Assembly: GCF_001429625.1 (NCBI RefSeq)
Contig: NZ_LMSU01000002.1
Coordinates: 744,001-808,000, forward strand
Direction of reading: 5' to 3'
Origin: Nocardioides sp. Soil805
GTDB lineage: Bacteria; Actinomycetota; Actinomycetes; Propionibacteriales; Nocardioidaceae
DNA: 64,000 nucleotides
This document shows, in pieces, positions 1 through 7,853 of the stretch. The notes under the pieces were generated by a model. It saw only the letters and a list, made by a program, of their open reading frames with translations, searched no databases and was not told the DNA's origin. The stretch's first letter is position 1; each line of letters begins with the position of its first letter. The translations under genes were made by a program, and so were the position numbers.

Positions 1-2
1 AA

Positions 3-779
3 CCGTCCCTGCGCACCGTGCAGGGCACGCTCGAGGAGGCCCTGGCCACGGCGTTCCGCGTCCCGGCCGTGCGGGTCGTGTGCGCGGGGCGCACCGACAC
101 CGGCGTGCACGCCCGCGGCCAGGTCGTGCACCTCGACGTCTCGCCCGAGGACCTGCAGCGGGCGGCGGGACGCGCGGAGCAGCCGCCCCTGGAGGCGCTG
201 GTACGCCGCGTCAACGGCCTGCTGCCCGCCGACGTGCGGGTAGGCCGCGGGGTCGAGGCGCCGGAGGGGTTCGACGCACGCTTCTCCGCGAGCTGGCGGC
301 GCTACGCCTACCGGGTGGCCGACTCCCCGGAGCTGGTCGACCCGCTGCTGCGCGCGCACGTGCTGGCCTGGCCGCGGTCGCTGGACCTCGACGCCATGAA
401 CGCGGCGGCGTCCAGCCTGGTGGGGCTGCGCGACTTCGGGTCGTTCTGCAAGCGCCGCGAGGGAGCGACCACCGTCCGGACCCTGATGGAGCTCTCGTGG
501 AGCCGCGACGAGACCGGGGTCGCCGTCGCCCGGGTGGTGGCCGACGCCTTCTGCCACAGCATGGTCCGCTCGCTGGTCGGCTGCCTGCTCGCCGTGGGGG
601 ACGGACGCAAGCCGCCGGAGTGGGCGGCCGAGATCATGGCCGCGCGTCGCCGCGACCCCGCACTGACCGTCGTACACGCCCACGGCCTGACGCTGGAGGA
701 GGTCGGCTACCCGGAGGGCGCCGAGCTCGCGGCGCAGGCCGATCGGGCCCGCAACACCAGGGAGGCCGTCGATGGCTGA
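3..779 (+). CDS. truA: tRNA pseudouridine synthase A (5' end outside window)
   Basis: The enzyme isomerises uridines 38-40 of the tRNA anticodon stem-loop to pseudouridine. The visible protein contains the TruA active-site segment [15 protein letters not shown] with its catalytic Asp, followed by the family's FDARFSA and second-half SFCK regions. The reading frame stays open to the left edge (the codons before position 18 read PSLRT), and family members have about 20 more residues there (AYDGT/FHGW). The gene is therefore truncated by the window, and the GTG at 18 is not the real start. Its stop lies inside the start of the next gene (8-nt overlap), so the two are translationally coupled. In actinobacteria truA usually follows rplQ. 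Confidence 0.95.
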   Translation, partial: PSLRTVQGTLEEALATAFRVPAVRVVCAGRTDTGVHARGQVVHLDVSPEDLQRAAGRAEQPPLEALVRRVNGLLPADVRVGRGVEAPEGFDARFSASWRRYAYRVADSPELVDPLLRAHVLAWPRSLDLDAMNAAASSLVGLRDFGSFCKRREGATTVRTLMELSWSRDETGVAVARVVADAFCHSMVRSLVGCLLAVGDGRKPPEWAAEIMAARRRDPALTVVHAHGLTLEEVGYPEGAELAAQADRARNTREAVDG

Positions 780-1371
780 GGACCACTACTTCTCCGCGGA
801 CCCCACCGCGCCGTTCGAGCGGGAGACGTTCACGGCGTCCGTGTGGGGCCACGAGCTGGAGCTGACGAGCGGTGCGGGGGTGTTCAGCCGGGGGCACCTC
901 GACCACGCGACGGCCGTGCTCCTGCGGGAGGTCGAGCCGCCGGTCGCGGGTCGGTTCCTGGACCTGGGCTGCGGGTACGGCGTGATCGGGCTGGCCATCG
1001 CCAAGGCCGTGCCGCTGTCTTCGGTGATCGGCCTCGAGGTCAACGAGCGCGCGATCCTGCTCGCCAACGAGAACGCCAAGGCGCTCGGGGTGAGTGGCCA
1101 CTTCGTCGCCTGCCGCGCCGCGGACGTGCCGAGCGACATGCAGTTCGACGAGATCTGGTCCAACCCGCCGATCCGGATCGGCAAGGAAGCGCTGCACGAG
1201 CTGCTGCTGACCTGGCTGCCGCGGCTCGCGCCGGGTGGCCGGGCCGTGATGGTGGTCGGCAAGAACCTCGGCGCCGACTCGCTCCAGCGCTGGCTGGGGG
1301 AGCAGGGCTACCCGACGACGCGGCTCGCGTCCGCCAAGGGCTTCCGGGTGCTGGAGACCCGGCGGGGCTGA
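772..1371 (+). CDS. class I SAM methyltransferase, RsmC-like
   Basis: A 199-residue SAM-dependent methyltransferase. Motif I is [11 protein letters not shown], and the catalytic motif IV is NPPIR, which is diagnostic of the RsmC/RlmG group that makes N2-methylguanosine in rRNA. It corresponds to the C-terminal catalytic half of E. coli RsmC (16S m2G1207); the N-terminal pseudo-methyltransferase half is absent, as is usual for the short Gram-positive form. The start ATG overlaps truA by 8 nt. The exact rRNA target is an inference. A strong hairpin follows the stop codon. Confidence 0.8.
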   Translation: MAEDHYFSADPTAPFERETFTASVWGHELELTSGAGVFSRGHLDHATAVLLREVEPPVAGRFLDLGCGYGVIGLAIAKAVPLSSVIGLEVNERAILLANENAKALGVSGHFVACRAADVPSDMQFDEIWSNPPIRIGKEALHELLLTWLPRLAPGGRAVMVVGKNLGADSLQRWLGEQGYPTTRLASAKGFRVLETRRG

Positions 1372-1377
1372 GACCCG

Positions 1378-1408
1378 CGCCGGACGCCCGTCGTGCGGGC
1401 GCCCGGCG
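1378..1408. terminator. hairpin terminator between convergent genes
   Basis: Two 13-nt arms (1378-1390 and 1396-1408) pair with a single A-C mismatch around a 5-nt loop, right after the methyltransferase stop and before the stop of the minus-strand gene. There is no T-run, so this is a GC-type, probably bidirectional, terminator. Confidence 0.7.
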
Positions 1409-1425
1409 TCGGGGTCACTGGTCGG

Positions 1426-1707
1426 TCAGGACTCGATCTGCTCGATGATCGCGTCGACGTCGGTGTCGGAGAACAGCGGCAGGATCACCATCGTCCACTC
1501 CGACCGCTTGTCGTCGAGGGCGCTCGCGAGGTCCCACGCGGCCTGGGCGCCCATGGGGCCGAGACGGACGACGTCGCCGGCCTCGTCGTCGTCGAAGTCG
1601 GTGTCGACCTCGACCATCCAGGTGTCCGACCAGTCGGTCGCGAAGTCCTCGAACGAGGCGTCCTTGTCGTCGGGGGTGTCCTCGGCGACGGGGAAGATGA
1701 GGCCCAT
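1426..1707 (-). CDS. small acidic protein of unknown function
   Basis: About 93 residues when started at the ATG of MGLIFPVAED; a longer version starting at MNPSAP (1746) is possible. The product is strongly acidic, with stretches such as DTDFDDDEAGD, and has no signal peptide or membrane segment. It contains several Trp residues (DWSDTW, AAWDL) and ends in a DVDAIIEQIES helix-like segment. I do not recognise a family. It is convergent with the methyltransferase gene and stands alone; its promoter side faces the low-GC two-component island. Codon use is high-GC and looks native. Confidence 0.7.
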   Translation of the reverse strand: MGLIFPVAEDTPDDKDASFEDFATDWSDTWMVEVDTDFDDDEAGDVVRLGPMGAQAAWDLASALDDKRSEWTMVILPLFSDTDVDAIIEQIES

Positions 1708-1882
1708 GTGAGTTCCGTTCGTGTCGGGTGGCGCGGACGGGTTCATCGTGGCACGTCGGCGCAACCAGCCCGTACGCCGCGGGTGCGTGCGGCGGATAAA
1801 GCGATCGCGAGACTCTTCAAAGCGTTCGTTGGTCGTCGGTTGGCCAGTTCAGGTTAAGGATGCGGCTTCGCTCCCGCGGCCA

Positions 1883-1888
1883 TAGGCT
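1883..1888 (+). promoter_or_regulatory. -10 hexamer TAGGCT, leaderless start
   Basis: TAGGCT ends 6 nt before the ATG at 1895, so transcription should start at or next to the start codon. There is no Shine-Dalgarno. This supports 1895 as the response-regulator start. Confidence 0.5.
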
Positions 1889-1894
1889 CCCTCC

Positions 1895-2533
1895 ATGTGG
1901 AGAAGAGCCCCCGTTCCAGGCGAACCGGACATCGAGCAGGTGCGAAGGAAGTCGCGGATCCTTGTCATCGACGATCAAGCGTTCCCAGCTCAGCGAAGCT
2001 TTACGCGCGACGGGTATCACTTTGAACGGTGGCCAGCGATCCGAAACATGACGCAGTTAACGGACGGTGATTGGGACGTTATTCTGCTTGATATTCAGGG
2101 GGTTGGCCTTGTTGAAAGTCCGGACCTTCAGGGCCTCGGAATTCTGAAACACATTAAGAAGGCAAACCCGGCGCAAGCGGTGATTATTTACTCTGCCCAG
2201 CCTCAGGCGGTGTCCTCCACTGAATACTTAACGCTGGCCGACGCCGTCTTCGATAAGGGCATGAGCTATCTCGAATATAAGGAAAAGGTCGATGAACTAC
2301 TAGTGCGTCATGCGACGCCAGGTTACTTCATTGCCGCCATGAATCGAGAACTAGGCGAAAGTGCTGCGCTAGCACCTCGCGCTGTGCCACTAGCCCTCCG
2401 TGGGTTTAGGAAAGGCAATGCGGACGGTTTGCGTCGCTACTTAAGTTCCTCGTTGACTGATCAAGAGAAGGCTGAGCTCATTACGCATGTTATTACCATC
2501 GGCATCCGAGTGGTCGGTGCGGTGTCATCGTGA
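1895..2533 (+). CDS. response regulator, receiver domain with unknown C-terminal tail
   Basis: A 212-residue protein. The receiver domain (about residues 20-140) has a full set of phosphorylation residues: acidic pair D26-D27 in VIDDQ, acceptor D66 in LLDIQG, S100 in YSAQ, and K121 in DKG. The last 70 residues (ALRGFRKGN..., RRYLSSSLTDQEKAEL) match no DNA-binding domain that I recognise, so the output is unknown. Base composition is low: I count 58 G+C in the 120 bases 2041-2160, against 43 of 60 at 961-1020 in the neighbouring methyltransferase. Rare codons such as TTA, ATA-type and AAA occur, indicating acquisition by transfer. The stop overlaps the kinase start as GTGA. It is probably phosphorylated by that kinase. 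Confidence 0.85.
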   Translation: MWRRAPVPGEPDIEQVRRKSRILVIDDQAFPAQRSFTRDGYHFERWPAIRNMTQLTDGDWDVILLDIQGVGLVESPDLQGLGILKHIKKANPAQAVIIYSAQPQAVSSTEYLTLADAVFDKGMSYLEYKEKVDELLVRHATPGYFIAAMNRELGESAALAPRAVPLALRGFRKGNADGLRRYLSSSLTDQEKAELITHVITIGIRVVGAVSS

Positions 2534-3672
2534 CAATTGGCCCATGGCCCCTGTTCCCCTATCCAACGATCACGTCCAGTGGAGTAACAGACGGATCGCT
2601 GTTTCCGGTTCACGCGGACTGTCAATACTGCCCTACTCGCGAGTGCGTTAAAGACGATGGAGCGCCCGTCGGCATTTCAAAGCAATGCCGTTTCGGGCTC
2701 ACCTACGCACGTGTCGATGACAACCGCGTCGTTGCCGGCGTTGTCACGTCAGACCTTCCTGCCACCACTCAGAGGGCGCGCAAACGGATTCGACGGGAAC
2801 CGCAGCGACATGTGCGTGCAGCAACCCTAAGGTCCTCCATCGAGGCCGCACGCAGGCTCGGGGTCGGCGTGGTTGACGACATGGAGGCCGCGCGGCAAGA
2901 AGCATTTGCGAGATTGGAGACCGATCCTGAGTTCCTTCGTTCGCTAGCGGAACAGCTGCGCCAGGACTTTGCTGACAACTTGAATCAAAGTCACGACTTC
3001 CTGCAGTTAGTCAAGTTGGTTCGTGGTCATGCGGAGTCCCTGTTGCATGACCGATACCCCGACCTGCCCCCGTCGGAGGCGGCGGACAAGTTGCCGACCG
3101 AAGGGGCGATCTACTACTCGACGGAACTGATGCTGTTGAAGATGGATTCGATGGTCTTTCTCAACGAGATCAACATTGTTCATGGAAGTGAACGTCGATT
3201 CAAGGTTCATTCCTTCTTCCTCAAGTACCTCAGGATATACGACTGGCAGGCAAGGGAAAAGGATCTGCGCGTTCGTCTCGAAGGGACTTGCCACTCCTCC
3301 GTCTTTTACAATGATAAGGCGATTGGGGCGGTCTTCCAAGGACTTCTAGACAATCTGGTGAAGTATTCGCCACCAAGTTCTTCGGCTGCCGTAACTTTCA
3401 ACGAACTTGAGGACCACATCTCGATAACCTTCACGTCCCTCGGCCCGCGCATCGAGCAACATGAACGACAACAGATCTTCCTTCCTAAATATCGCGCAAA
3501 AGCGGCGAGAGCTATTGAGATGACGGGTCTCGGCGTTGGGCTAGCCGCGGCAAAGCAGATTTCGGACGCGTTAGATCTGGAGCTTCAAGTCGAGCAGGAC
3601 GACACCGAGGATGGGCGCTTCCCTGGCCGCTTCCGAACCACTTTTAACGTCCGGCTCCAGCGGGCGCAGTGA
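2530..3672 (+). CDS. soluble sensor histidine kinase with N-terminal Cys cluster
   Basis: A 380-residue protein with no membrane segment. The N-terminus has four cysteines, C31, C34, C39 and C53 (C-x2-C-x4-C-x13-C), which could bind Zn or an Fe-S cluster. A helical region follows. H155 in NQSHDFLQLV is the likely phosphoacceptor, in a degenerate DHp helix without the usual HE.RTPL sequence. The second DHp helix is FLNEINIVHG. The C-terminal HATPase domain has an N-box at GLLDNLVKYSPP (N275) and a G2 box at TGLGVGLAAAKQI (from G333). The GTG start overlaps the response-regulator stop by 4 nt, so the pair forms an operon. The base composition is low-GC, like its partner. The ligand and the phosphotransfer target outside this pair are unknown. 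Confidence 0.82.
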   Translation: MTIGPWPLFPYPTITSSGVTDGSLFPVHADCQYCPTRECVKDDGAPVGISKQCRFGLTYARVDDNRVVAGVVTSDLPATTQRARKRIRREPQRHVRAATLRSSIEAARRLGVGVVDDMEAARQEAFARLETDPEFLRSLAEQLRQDFADNLNQSHDFLQLVKLVRGHAESLLHDRYPDLPPSEAADKLPTEGAIYYSTELMLLKMDSMVFLNEINIVHGSERRFKVHSFFLKYLRIYDWQAREKDLRVRLEGTCHSSVFYNDKAIGAVFQGLLDNLVKYSPPSSSAAVTFNELEDHISITFTSLGPRIEQHERQQIFLPKYRAKAARAIEMTGLGVGLAAAKQISDALDLELQVEQDDTEDGRFPGRFRTTFNVRLQRAQ

Positions 3673-3693
3673 CTAATGGCTGCTAGTCGCCTT

Positions 3694-3716
3694 CCAGACG
3701 GATAGGGAACGTCTGG
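3694..3716 (+). terminator. hairpin after the two-component pair
   Basis: CCAGACG (3694-3700) pairs with CGTCTGG (3710-3716) around a 9-nt loop, 21 nt after the kinase stop. There is no T-run. Confidence 0.45.
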
Positions 3717-3790
3717 GGAACCCGCGATCGGCACAGAGAGAGCGGGGCCACGGGTCACACATGCCGAGATGGCATCCGGATACGCCTGCG

Positions 3791-3817
3791 GCCCCGCCGG
3801 TGTCGCGTGGGCGGGGT
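3791..3817 (-). terminator. weak hairpin downstream of the HNH gene
   Basis: CCCCGCC (3792-3798) pairs with GGCGGGG (3810-3816), extendable by one G-U pair, just after the stop of the minus-strand HNH gene. Confidence 0.35.
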
Positions 3818-3831
3818 CCGGGGCGTGGTGG

Positions 3832-5199
3832 TCAGAGGTCCGGCGGGTGCGAGGTGCCGGGTTCGGGCCAGGCGCGTCCGGTGGCTCGGCTGCCGGTGTA
3901 GTCGCGCAGGTAGGTGAAGCCAAAGGGGCTGGTCCAGGTGAAGACGCCCGGCTCGGTCATCTCGTAGCGCCATCGGCCGTGGGTCTTCAACCGATGGTGC
4001 CGCCGGCACAGCGCAGCGAGGTTGTCGGTGGACGTCAGTCCGCCGCGCTCGGGGTGGTCGTGGTCGTACGGGATCACGTGGTCGAGGTCGCATCGCCTCG
4101 CGTTGCGTCCGCACCACGGGAACACACACGTCCCGTCGCGGACGATCACGTGCTCACGGATCTTCTCTGTGGGCTCGTAGCCCTTGCACTCGAGGCGGTC
4201 CCGGAGGTCGATGACGGGCTTGACGACGACCTGGGCATCGGGGCGTCCGCACCAGGCGCGGATCTGCTCGACCGACAGCACTCGCTGGCCGGCCTGCTCG
4301 ACCCGTGCCACCAGCTCCTTGCCGGTGCTGTTGGTCGTCTTGTCGTGGTGGGTGATGGCGTCGGCCGACAGGTGGGCGTGGAGCACGACCTGGGTGACGG
4401 GTGCCGAGGCTCGCTGCGCCGGCACCTCACTCACCGGGGAGTCCTCGTCGAACCCGATGCTGAGCTGGTGTCGAGCGAGGTCGCCGAGCGCGGTCGCGCG
4501 CCTGCCGTCGACGGTGTCGGTCGACCCAAGACGTGCCAGGTGCTCGGCGCCGGACTTCACCGCGGCGGCCAGGGCGAGCGCGTCGGGGATCTCCAGGCTC
4601 GCCTCCAGTCCCATGGTCCCGTCGTACGACGCCTGCTCGGTGTCGAAGGTGACGTGCCGCTTGTCTGCGCTCTTCTCGAGCGCGTCAGCAACCTGGTCGG
4701 GCATGAACCGCACCCTCGCCTCGTCCACCACACGCCCCAGCTGCGCGGGCGTCAGCCGGGACGCGCACCAGAAAACCTGCTCGTCCACGAACGTCGCCGC
4801 TTCCAGGGTCAGGTCGATGGTGGTGTCCGCGATCAGCCGGGCCCGCCACCCGGCAACCAGGCCCGCCTGCACGGCACCCCAGAGCTGGGGCAGGCGGTAG
4901 GCCAGCTCCACGCACTGGGACAGGAAGTGGCCGGCGCTGTCGTTGGTGCGACCGAGCATCGTCGCGAACTCCGGGACGCAGAACTCGTCGATCGCCGGGG
5001 ATCCCTCACCTGCGAACGTCTTGGGCGAGGTGAAGCAGGCTTCGGCGAACTCCGGGTCCGCCAGGTGCAGGTCTGCCCAGTGCACGCCGAGACGCATCAT
5101 CTCCACGTCCTCCGCCGCGGCCCGTTCGCGGGAGGCTCGGACCGCGCGCAGCAGCGCGGCCGGAGTCTCCGGCAGCGCGGGTGCGGCGGTCTTGGTCAT
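3832..5199 (-). CDS. DUF222 / HNH endonuclease domain protein (13E12 family)
   Basis: A 455-residue protein with the layout of the actinobacterial 13E12/REP13E12-like family: a long helical DUF222 region (about 30-330) followed by a C-terminal HNH nuclease. In the HNH, the zinc-type cysteines and catalytic His are visible as CVFPWCG, RCDLDHVIPYDH and ALCRRHHRLKTHGRW. Members occur in many, often variable, copies per genome. Their natural role is not established, although DNA cleavage is expected. It lies next to the low-GC island but its own codon use is high-GC and native-looking. It is a single gene, with no partner methyltransferase. Confidence 0.88.
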   Translation of the reverse strand: MTKTAAPALPETPAALLRAVRASRERAAAEDVEMMRLGVHWADLHLADPEFAEACFTSPKTFAGEGSPAIDEFCVPEFATMLGRTNDSAGHFLSQCVELAYRLPQLWGAVQAGLVAGWRARLIADTTIDLTLEAATFVDEQVFWCASRLTPAQLGRVVDEARVRFMPDQVADALEKSADKRHVTFDTEQASYDGTMGLEASLEIPDALALAAAVKSGAEHLARLGSTDTVDGRRATALGDLARHQLSIGFDEDSPVSEVPAQRASAPVTQVVLHAHLSADAITHHDKTTNSTGKELVARVEQAGQRVLSVEQIRAWCGRPDAQVVVKPVIDLRDRLECKGYEPTEKIREHVIVRDGTCVFPWCGRNARRCDLDHVIPYDHDHPERGGLTSTDNLAALCRRHHRLKTHGRWRYEMTEPGVFTWTSPFGFTYLRDYTGSRATGRAWPEPGTSHPPDL

Positions 5200-5306
5200 G
5201 GCTCAAGCCAAGCAGGGACCACCGACAATCAGACGGCGAAAACAGCCGGATGGACCGGCATGTGGACACGACTTTCGAGGACTTCCAGGACGCCGGGAGC
5301 AAGCGC

Positions 5307-5987
5307 TCAACGACGCCCGGCGCGGATGAGGTCGACGACCTCGGCGGTGGGGCGCACGTCGCCGTACGAGCGGTGGACGACGTGCAACGTGGCGTTGTGG
5401 TCGCGGTCGCGCGTCGCGGCGCAGGCATCGGCGACGAGGATGACCCGGAGGTCGAGAGTCGCCGCGTCGCGGACGCTCGCCTCGACACAGACGTTGGTGA
5501 CCGTGCCCGTCACGACGACGGTGTCGACGCCACGCGCGGCGAGGAGGGCGGGCAGGTCGCTGCTCCCGGGGAAGAAGGCGCTGTACGCCGTCTTCTCGGC
5601 GACGACGTCCCCGTCGGCGACCGCGAGCTCCGGCCACAGGCGCTCGGCCGGGGTGCCGGGACCTCCGGACCGTGCGTAGCGCTCGGCGATCTCCTCTCCC
5701 CGGTGCTCGCGGTCGCGGGGGGTGGGCTCGCGATAGCCGGGCACGACCCACGCCACCGTGCCCCCGGCGGAGCGCAGCTCCTCGGCGAGGAGGTTGACCT
5801 GCGGAATGATGCCGCGGCAGTACGCCGACTCCTCCACGAAGAACGGCACGACGTCGATGACGACCAGCGCGGTGCGCGTCGGGTCCAGGGTCTCGAAGGC
5901 GTGGCGACGACCTCGGCGCTCCTCGAGGCGCAGGTACTCGCGCTCCTCGATGTGCCAGTCGTGGAAGGCGACGTCGGTGCTGGTCAT
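5307..5987 (-). CDS. isochorismatase-family cysteine hydrolase
   Basis: A 226-residue member of the isochorismatase/nicotinamidase-like fold. The catalytic triad is visible as D45 (VVIDVVPFF), K132 (AEKTAYSAF) and C167 (GTVTNVCVEAS), with the usual cis-peptide region GTVTN. The N-terminal 35 residues (AFHDWHIEERE) are an extension outside the core fold. The substrate cannot be deduced; amides such as N-carbamoyl compounds, nicotinamide or ureidoacrylate are typical of the family, and a metal-site HxH of nicotinamidases is not obvious. It appears monocistronic, with a leaderless -10 box in front of the ATG. Confidence 0.85.
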   Translation of the reverse strand: MTSTDVAFHDWHIEEREYLRLEERRGRRHAFETLDPTRTALVVIDVVPFFVEESAYCRGIIPQVNLLAEELRSAGGTVAWVVPGYREPTPRDREHRGEEIAERYARSGGPGTPAERLWPELAVADGDVVAEKTAYSAFFPGSSDLPALLAARGVDTVVVTGTVTNVCVEASVRDAATLDLRVILVADACAATRDRDHNATLHVVHRSYGDVRPTAEVVDLIRAGRR

Positions 5988-5993
5988 GGGCGG

Positions 5994-5999
5994 AGGGTA
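5994..5999 (-). promoter_or_regulatory. -10 hexamer TACCCT, leaderless start
   Basis: On the minus strand TACCCT ends 6 nt before the ATG at 5987. There is no Shine-Dalgarno, so the mRNA probably starts at the start codon. Confidence 0.5.
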
Positions 6000-6003
6000 G
6001 GCG

Positions 6004-6747
6004 TCACGCGGGTCGCGAGGCGACGAGCACGCCGATCTTGTCGATCCGGTGCTCGGGGTTGTCGAACTCGTCGGCCCAGTAGTTGCCGGCCGCGTGGTCC
6101 TCGAGGGTGGCGCAGGTCGAGAGCGTGATCATCGCCCGCCTGGCCTCGACGCCGGGTCGCCCGGGGACCGGGGCACGCTGCGCCGCCAGGGAGTCCTCGG
6201 AGCGGAACGACGTCCAGCGGGTGCGGCGTACCTCGTAGACGTGCACCGTGTCGCCCACCCGCACGAGGACGCGGCTCCCGCGGGGCAGCGACGGCAGGTA
6301 GCGGAAGGGCTGGGTCGAGGACAGTCGGTGGCCGGTGACGATGTGGTTGCCCACCTCCCCGGCCGCGACCCCACCGCCGGGACCGCGGGGTGAGGCGAGC
6401 GAGCCGTCGTTCTGGAGGGCGGTGCCCGCCGCGTCGTCGGGCGACCCGCGGTAGTGCACCACCGGGAAGTCCCGCAGCCCGAGCCGCGGCACGGTGAGGA
6501 AGGCCCGGCGCGGCTCCGGCCGCGGGGTGGCCGTCGAGGGCGAGGGAGTCGACGGCGCGGGCGTGGTCGGCAGCGACGACGGGGACGGGGTGCCGGACGG
6601 GGTGGACGACGAGGCGGACGGCGAGGCGGGAGCGGGCGCGGTGCGGGGCTCCGGGCCACCCCGGGGAGCGGCCGACGGGGACGAGCACCCGGACGCCACC
6701 AGGGCGCCGCCGAGCGCGAGCCCGACCACCCGTCGTACGCCTGCCAT
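6004..6747 (-). CDS. sortase family transpeptidase with lipoprotein-like N-terminus
   Basis: A 247-residue protein. The sortase core spans about 82-245: H140 in IVTGHR, catalytic C212 in ITLSTC, and a late Arg (R234, EHRIDKIG) as the third residue. The TLSTC form is closest to class D/E sortases. The N-terminus is a signal sequence ending VASGC (C21), which looks like a lipobox, followed by about 55 residues rich in Pro, Ser and Thr that would span the wall. Sortases usually keep an uncleaved membrane anchor, so lipid anchoring would be unusual. No LPxTG substrate gene or pilin lies nearby, so the housekeeping substrate set must be elsewhere. Confidence 0.82.
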   Translation of the reverse strand: MAGVRRVVGLALGGALVASGCSSPSAAPRGGPEPRTAPAPASPSASSSTPSGTPSPSSLPTTPAPSTPSPSTATPRPEPRRAFLTVPRLGLRDFPVVHYRGSPDDAAGTALQNDGSLASPRGPGGGVAAGEVGNHIVTGHRLSSTQPFRYLPSLPRGSRVLVRVGDTVHVYEVRRTRWTSFRSEDSLAAQRAPVPGRPGVEARRAMITLSTCATLEDHAAGNYWADEFDNPEHRIDKIGVLVASRPA

Positions 6748-6753
6748 CCCCCC

Positions 6754-6759
6754 ACGCTA
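6754..6759 (-). promoter_or_regulatory. -10 hexamer TAGCGT, leaderless start of sortase gene
   Basis: On the minus strand TAGCGT is followed by six G residues and then the ATG at 6747. The G-run could also act as a weak Shine-Dalgarno. Confidence 0.45.
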
Positions 6760-6809
6760 GGAGCGGCGCACAAGCCGGGCGGCGTGATCGCACCTGCAAG
6801 AGTGGGCGC

Positions 6810-7853
6810 ATGACGTACGAGGCAGCCGAAGACCGCTACGACTCGATGGACTACCGCCCCACCGGCAGGAGCGGGCTCAAGCTCCCCGCCCTGAGCCTGG
6901 GGCTGTGGCAGAACTTCGGGACCGACCGTCCCGAGGAGACGCAGCGGGCCATCCTGCGCCGCGCCTTCGACCGCGGTGTCACGCACTTCGACCTGGCCAA
7001 CAACTATGGCCCGCCCTACGGCCGCGCCGAGGAGAACGTCGGACGCTACCTGCGCGACGACTTCGCGTCCCACCGCGACGAGCTCGTCATCTCGACCAAG
7101 GCCGGCTGGGACATGTGGCCGGGCCCGTACGGCCAGGGGGGCGGGAGCCGCAAGTACGTCCTGGCCAGCCTCGACCAGTCGCTGGCGCGGCTGGGCCTGG
7201 ACTACGTCGACATCTTCTACAGCCACCGCTTCGACCCCGAGACGCCCGTCGAGGAGACGATGATGGCGCTCGACACGGCCGTCCGCAGCGGCCGCGCGCT
7301 GTACGCCGGCATCTCGTCGTACTCCGCCGAGCGGACGCACGAGGCGGCGACGATCGCCCGCGAGCTCGGCACCCCGCTCCTCATCCACCAGCCCTCGTAC
7401 TCGATGCTCAACCGCTGGATCGAGACCCCCGCCAACGGCGGTCGCAGCCTGCTCGACGAGCTCGAGGAGCAGGGGATGGGCTGCATCGTCTTCACCGCGC
7501 TCGCCCAGGGGCTGCTCACCGACCGCTACCTGCACGGCGTCCCGGAGGACAGCCGTGCCGCGCGCGACGACAGCACGCTGGCCGGTCTCGAGGACGACGT
7601 GCTCGACCGCGTCCGCGCCCTCAACGAGATCGCGCAGCAGCGCGGCCAGAAGCTGGCCCAGCTCGCCCTCCAGTGGGCACTGCGCGACCGGCGCGTCACC
7701 AGCGCCGTGATCGGGGCGAGCAGCGTCGAGCAGCTCGACACCAACCTCGACGCGCTCGACGGGCCGCCGCTGACCGACGACGAGCTGGCCGCCATCGACC
7801 GGCACGCCGTCGACTCGGGCGTCAACCTCTGGGCGAAGCAGACCGAGGAGTGA
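6810..7853 (+). CDS. aldo/keto reductase (YghZ / L-glyceraldehyde-3-phosphate reductase type)
   Basis: A 347-residue NADPH-dependent aldo/keto reductase. The catalytic tetrad is D61, Y66 (DLANNYGPPYG), K97 (STKAGWDMWPGPYG) and H139 (FYSHRFD). The sequence FDLANNYGPPYG and the GQGGGSRK segment are characteristic of the AKR14/YghZ subgroup that reduces L-glyceraldehyde 3-phosphate and methylglyoxal. The length is typical. AAGAGT sits 6 nt before the ATG and may be a leaderless -10 box. The stop overlaps the next gene by GTGA, so the flavoenzyme downstream is co-translated, suggesting a shared role in carbonyl or redox stress (inference). Confidence 0.9.
   Translation: MTYEAAEDRYDSMDYRPTGRSGLKLPALSLGLWQNFGTDRPEETQRAILRRAFDRGVTHFDLANNYGPPYGRAEENVGRYLRDDFASHRDELVISTKAGWDMWPGPYGQGGGSRKYVLASLDQSLARLGLDYVDIFYSHRFDPETPVEETMMALDTAVRSGRALYAGISSYSAERTHEAATIARELGTPLLIHQPSYSMLNRWIETPANGGRSLLDELEEQGMGCIVFTALAQGLLTDRYLHGVPEDSRAARDDSTLAGLEDDVLDRVRALNEIAQQRGQKLAQLALQWALRDRRVTSAVIGASSVEQLDTNLDALDGPPLTDDELAAIDRHAVDSGVNLWAKQTEE

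Noticed and set aside
1764-3831. attL/attR direct repeats or an integrase flanking the low-GC island
   Set aside because: No convincing direct repeat, tRNA gene or recombinase could be seen on either side.
3769-5679. A plus-strand reading frame of 636 codons opposite the HNH gene
   Set aside because: Low-complexity Gly/Arg/Val content without motifs, whereas the minus strand encodes a clear DUF222/HNH protein.
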